Of a DNA stretch of 64,000 bases, positions 62,547 to 64,000 are shown one piece after another. The notes below the pieces were generated by a model. It worked only from the letters and a program-made list of their open reading frames with translations, searched no databases and was not told the DNA's origin. Position 1 is the first letter of the stretch. Each line of letters opens with the position of its first letter. Source of the stretch: Prado023 sp963736425 (GTDB lineage: Bacteria; Actinomycetota; Actinomycetes; S36-B12; CAIYMF01); assembly GCA_963736425.1 (NCBI GenBank), contig CAVTOX010000002.1, positions 1-64,000 of the forward strand, read 5' to 3'. The position numbers and the translations under genes were made by a program.

Positions 62547-64000
62547 TCAGGGCTGCCCCGGGGCGCTCAGTGCCGCGTCGAGGCGTCCCAGTGCGGCGAC
62601 GACGGCGGGAAGGTCCGTCGTCCACCACAACGGGGGCAGGCTGCTGCGCAATCGTGCCCCGTACCCGGTGGTCGCCAGCCGTGAGTCGAGGACGGCTACG
62701 ACACCGCGGTCGTCCGGTGTCCGGATGAGCCGCCCCGCGCCCTGGGCGAGCATGAGTGCCGCTCGGGGCACCGACACGGCCGCGAAGCCGCTGCCGCCCT
62801 GGGAGTCGATGAGCTCCTGCCGTGCTGAGACCACGGGATCGTCAGGTCGTGGGAAGGGGATCCGGTCGATGATCACCAGGGTGCACGAGGGCCCCGGCAC
62901 ATCGACTCCCTGCCACAGCGACAAGGTCCCCAGCAGGGACGCCCGGGGGTCCTCGGCGAACTGGCGCACGAGGCCCGCCACTGCGTCGCCTCGTCGGGCC
63001 ACGATCACGGGGCGATCAGTGCGACCCGCCAGCCGTCGGCGCAGCACGTCCTCAGCCCGCTCGACCGAGCGCCACGACGAGAACAGCGCCAGGGTGCGAC
63101 CGCCGGCAGCGTCGAGCAGGTCAGCGATCTGCTCGAGTGCCTCCTCGCTGATCCCGTCTCGTCCTGGGCGCGGCAGGTCGGCTGCGCAGTAGAGCATCCC
63201 CTGCCGACTGTGGTCGAAGGGCGAGCCGACGTCGAGTCCGCGCCACCCGGGGGGGCACCCGAGGCTGGCTGCCAGGGGGTCGAAGGAGCCGCCGATGGCC
63301 AGTGTGGCGCTGGTCAGTGCCACCGGCCGGCCGGCGAAGAGGTTGGTCTCAAGGAGGTCATGGACGGAGATCGGGGCGATGTGCAGGCTTGGAGGCGCAC
63401 CTGAGCGGCCGCCGACCCACGCCACTGAGGTGCCGCTGAGCAGGAGCGCCTCGGCCGCCACCTCGTGCACGCCCTGGATCGCCGCCCGGGCCGTGGTGCG
63501 GTCGGCGGCCGCCTCCGGGGCGTCGGCGCTGTCCCCACGCATCCCCCCCAGCGCCGCGTGGCCCGCGTCGCGCAGCGCGGTGATCGCAACCACGAGCTCC
63601 TCCGGAAGCGTGCGAAGGCGGCCCTCGGGCAGCTCCGCGAGAACATCGCCGAGGTATCCGGCTGCATCCAGCAGCGGGTCGGTGAGTTCTGGGCCGAGGA
63701 ACTTGCGTGCGCGACCGGCTGCACGCTCCACGACGGGGGCGGACAACTCCCGGGTGAGGGCGGCGGTCATCCGGTCGACGAGTTCGTGGGCCTCATCGAC
63801 CACGACCGCCCCGTGCTCGGGGAGGACCGGGACCTCGCCCTGGACATGGATCGCGAGCAGCGCATGGTTGGTCACGATCAGGTCGGCCTCGCGCGCGCGA
63901 GCCTTTGCGGCCTCGGCGAAGCAGTCCGAGCCGTAGGCGCAGTTGGTGGCGCCCGGGCACTCCCTGGCCGAGACTGACAGCCCCGACCACACGCGTCCGT
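62547..64000 (-). CDS. DinG/YoaA-like ATP-dependent helicase (5' end outside window)
   Basis: About 484 C-terminal residues are visible; the gene runs off the right edge. Visible motifs: Fe-S cluster region (ECPGATNCAYGSDC), ADLIVTNHALLA, motif II DEAH in VVVDEAHELVDRM, ALTSATLAIGG (motif III), LALFSSWRSVERAEDVL, LGTLSLWQGVDVPGPSCTLV (motif V) and LMLAQGAGRLIRTPDDRGVV (motif VI). This is the XPD-like superfamily 2 helicase group (DinG/YoaA), iron-sulfur enzymes that unwind DNA from 5' to 3' in repair. No SOS box can be checked because the promoter is outside. It converges on the peroxiredoxin. Confidence 0.9.
   Translation of the reverse strand, partial: GRVWSGLSVSARECPGATNCAYGSDCFAEAAKARAREADLIVTNHALLAIHVQGEVPVLPEHGAVVVDEAHELVDRMTAALTRELSAPVVERAAGRARKFLGPELTDPLLDAAGYLGDVLAELPEGRLRTLPEELVVAITALRDAGHAALGGMRGDSADAPEAAADRTTARAAIQGVHEVAAEALLLSGTSVAWVGGRSGAPPSLHIAPISVHDLLETNLFAGRPVALTSATLAIGGSFDPLAASLGCPPGWRGLDVGSPFDHSRQGMLYCAADLPRPGRDGISEEALEQIADLLDAAGGRTLALFSSWRSVERAEDVLRRRLAGRTDRPVIVARRGDAVAGLVRQFAEDPRASLLGTLSLWQGVDVPGPSCTLVIIDRIPFPRPDDPVVSARQELIDSQGGSGFAAVSVPRAALMLAQGAGRLIRTPDDRGVVAVLDSRLATTGYGARLRSSLPPLWWTTDLPAVVAALGRLDAALSAPGQP

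Overview
The window is GC-rich DNA with the gene content of a high-GC Gram-positive (Actinomycetes-like) chromosome. Markers of that assignment are a SAM-IV riboswitch, the nrdR / LysM protein / lexA arrangement known from Mycobacterium, an orphan GuaB1-type GMP reductase, HrpA, DUF7455, DUF4192 and DUF2252 proteins, actinobacterial SOS boxes, and many genes whose -10 box lies 6-7 nt before the start codon (leaderless transcription). Genus cannot be named from the sequence alone. About a dozen reading frames, nearly all in the first 22 kb, carry single-base frame changes while the protein similarity continues in another frame. This looks more like consensus error or very recent decay than old pseudogenes.

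Positions 1-14.3 kb form an accessory island of large secreted proteins: three paralogous HEPE/AETG glycoside-hydrolase-like proteins (470-1839 minus, 2689-4795 plus, 12587-13984 minus), two beta-propeller/PKD proteins that are near copies of one another (4807-8153 and 9763-12391, both minus), a LamG-like lectin protein (8891-9646 plus) and a transposase remnant (1939-2470). Two different C-terminal modules are shared between enzymes and propellers, so these proteins look like one mix-and-match surface system. A decayed UGT-type glycosyltransferase, a Gfo/Idh/MocA oxidoreductase and a lipoprotein esterase follow.

Positions 17-25.6 kb hold arsM behind a truncated arsR, a cyclic-diphosphoglycerate-synthetase-like GTPase, an APC amino acid permease, a PepSY protein with an OmpR-type two-component system, and a secreted peptidoglycan-binding protein. 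Positions 25.8-33.3 kb hold a lactate permease, a quinone-oxidoreductase-like protein, small membrane and Cys-rich proteins, an ATP-grasp enzyme, a YihY protein, a ferredoxin/flavodoxin-NADP reductase and a beta-carbonic anhydrase. A striking 60-bp dyad separates the last two groups.

From 33.3 kb on the content is mostly core housekeeping: a type IIA topoisomerase B subunit, small membrane proteins, HrpA, GuaB1, an orphan PilB ATPase, a Nudix enzyme, the primary sigma factor, a universal stress protein, SAM-IV-controlled MetY, a Gre-family protein, an SDR, the nrdR-nrdJ ribonucleotide reductase operon, the SOS pair (LysM protein and lexA), DUF2252, a 1-Cys peroxiredoxin and a DinG-like helicase that runs off the right edge. 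Several convergent gene pairs are separated by perfect inverted repeats that look like bidirectional terminators.
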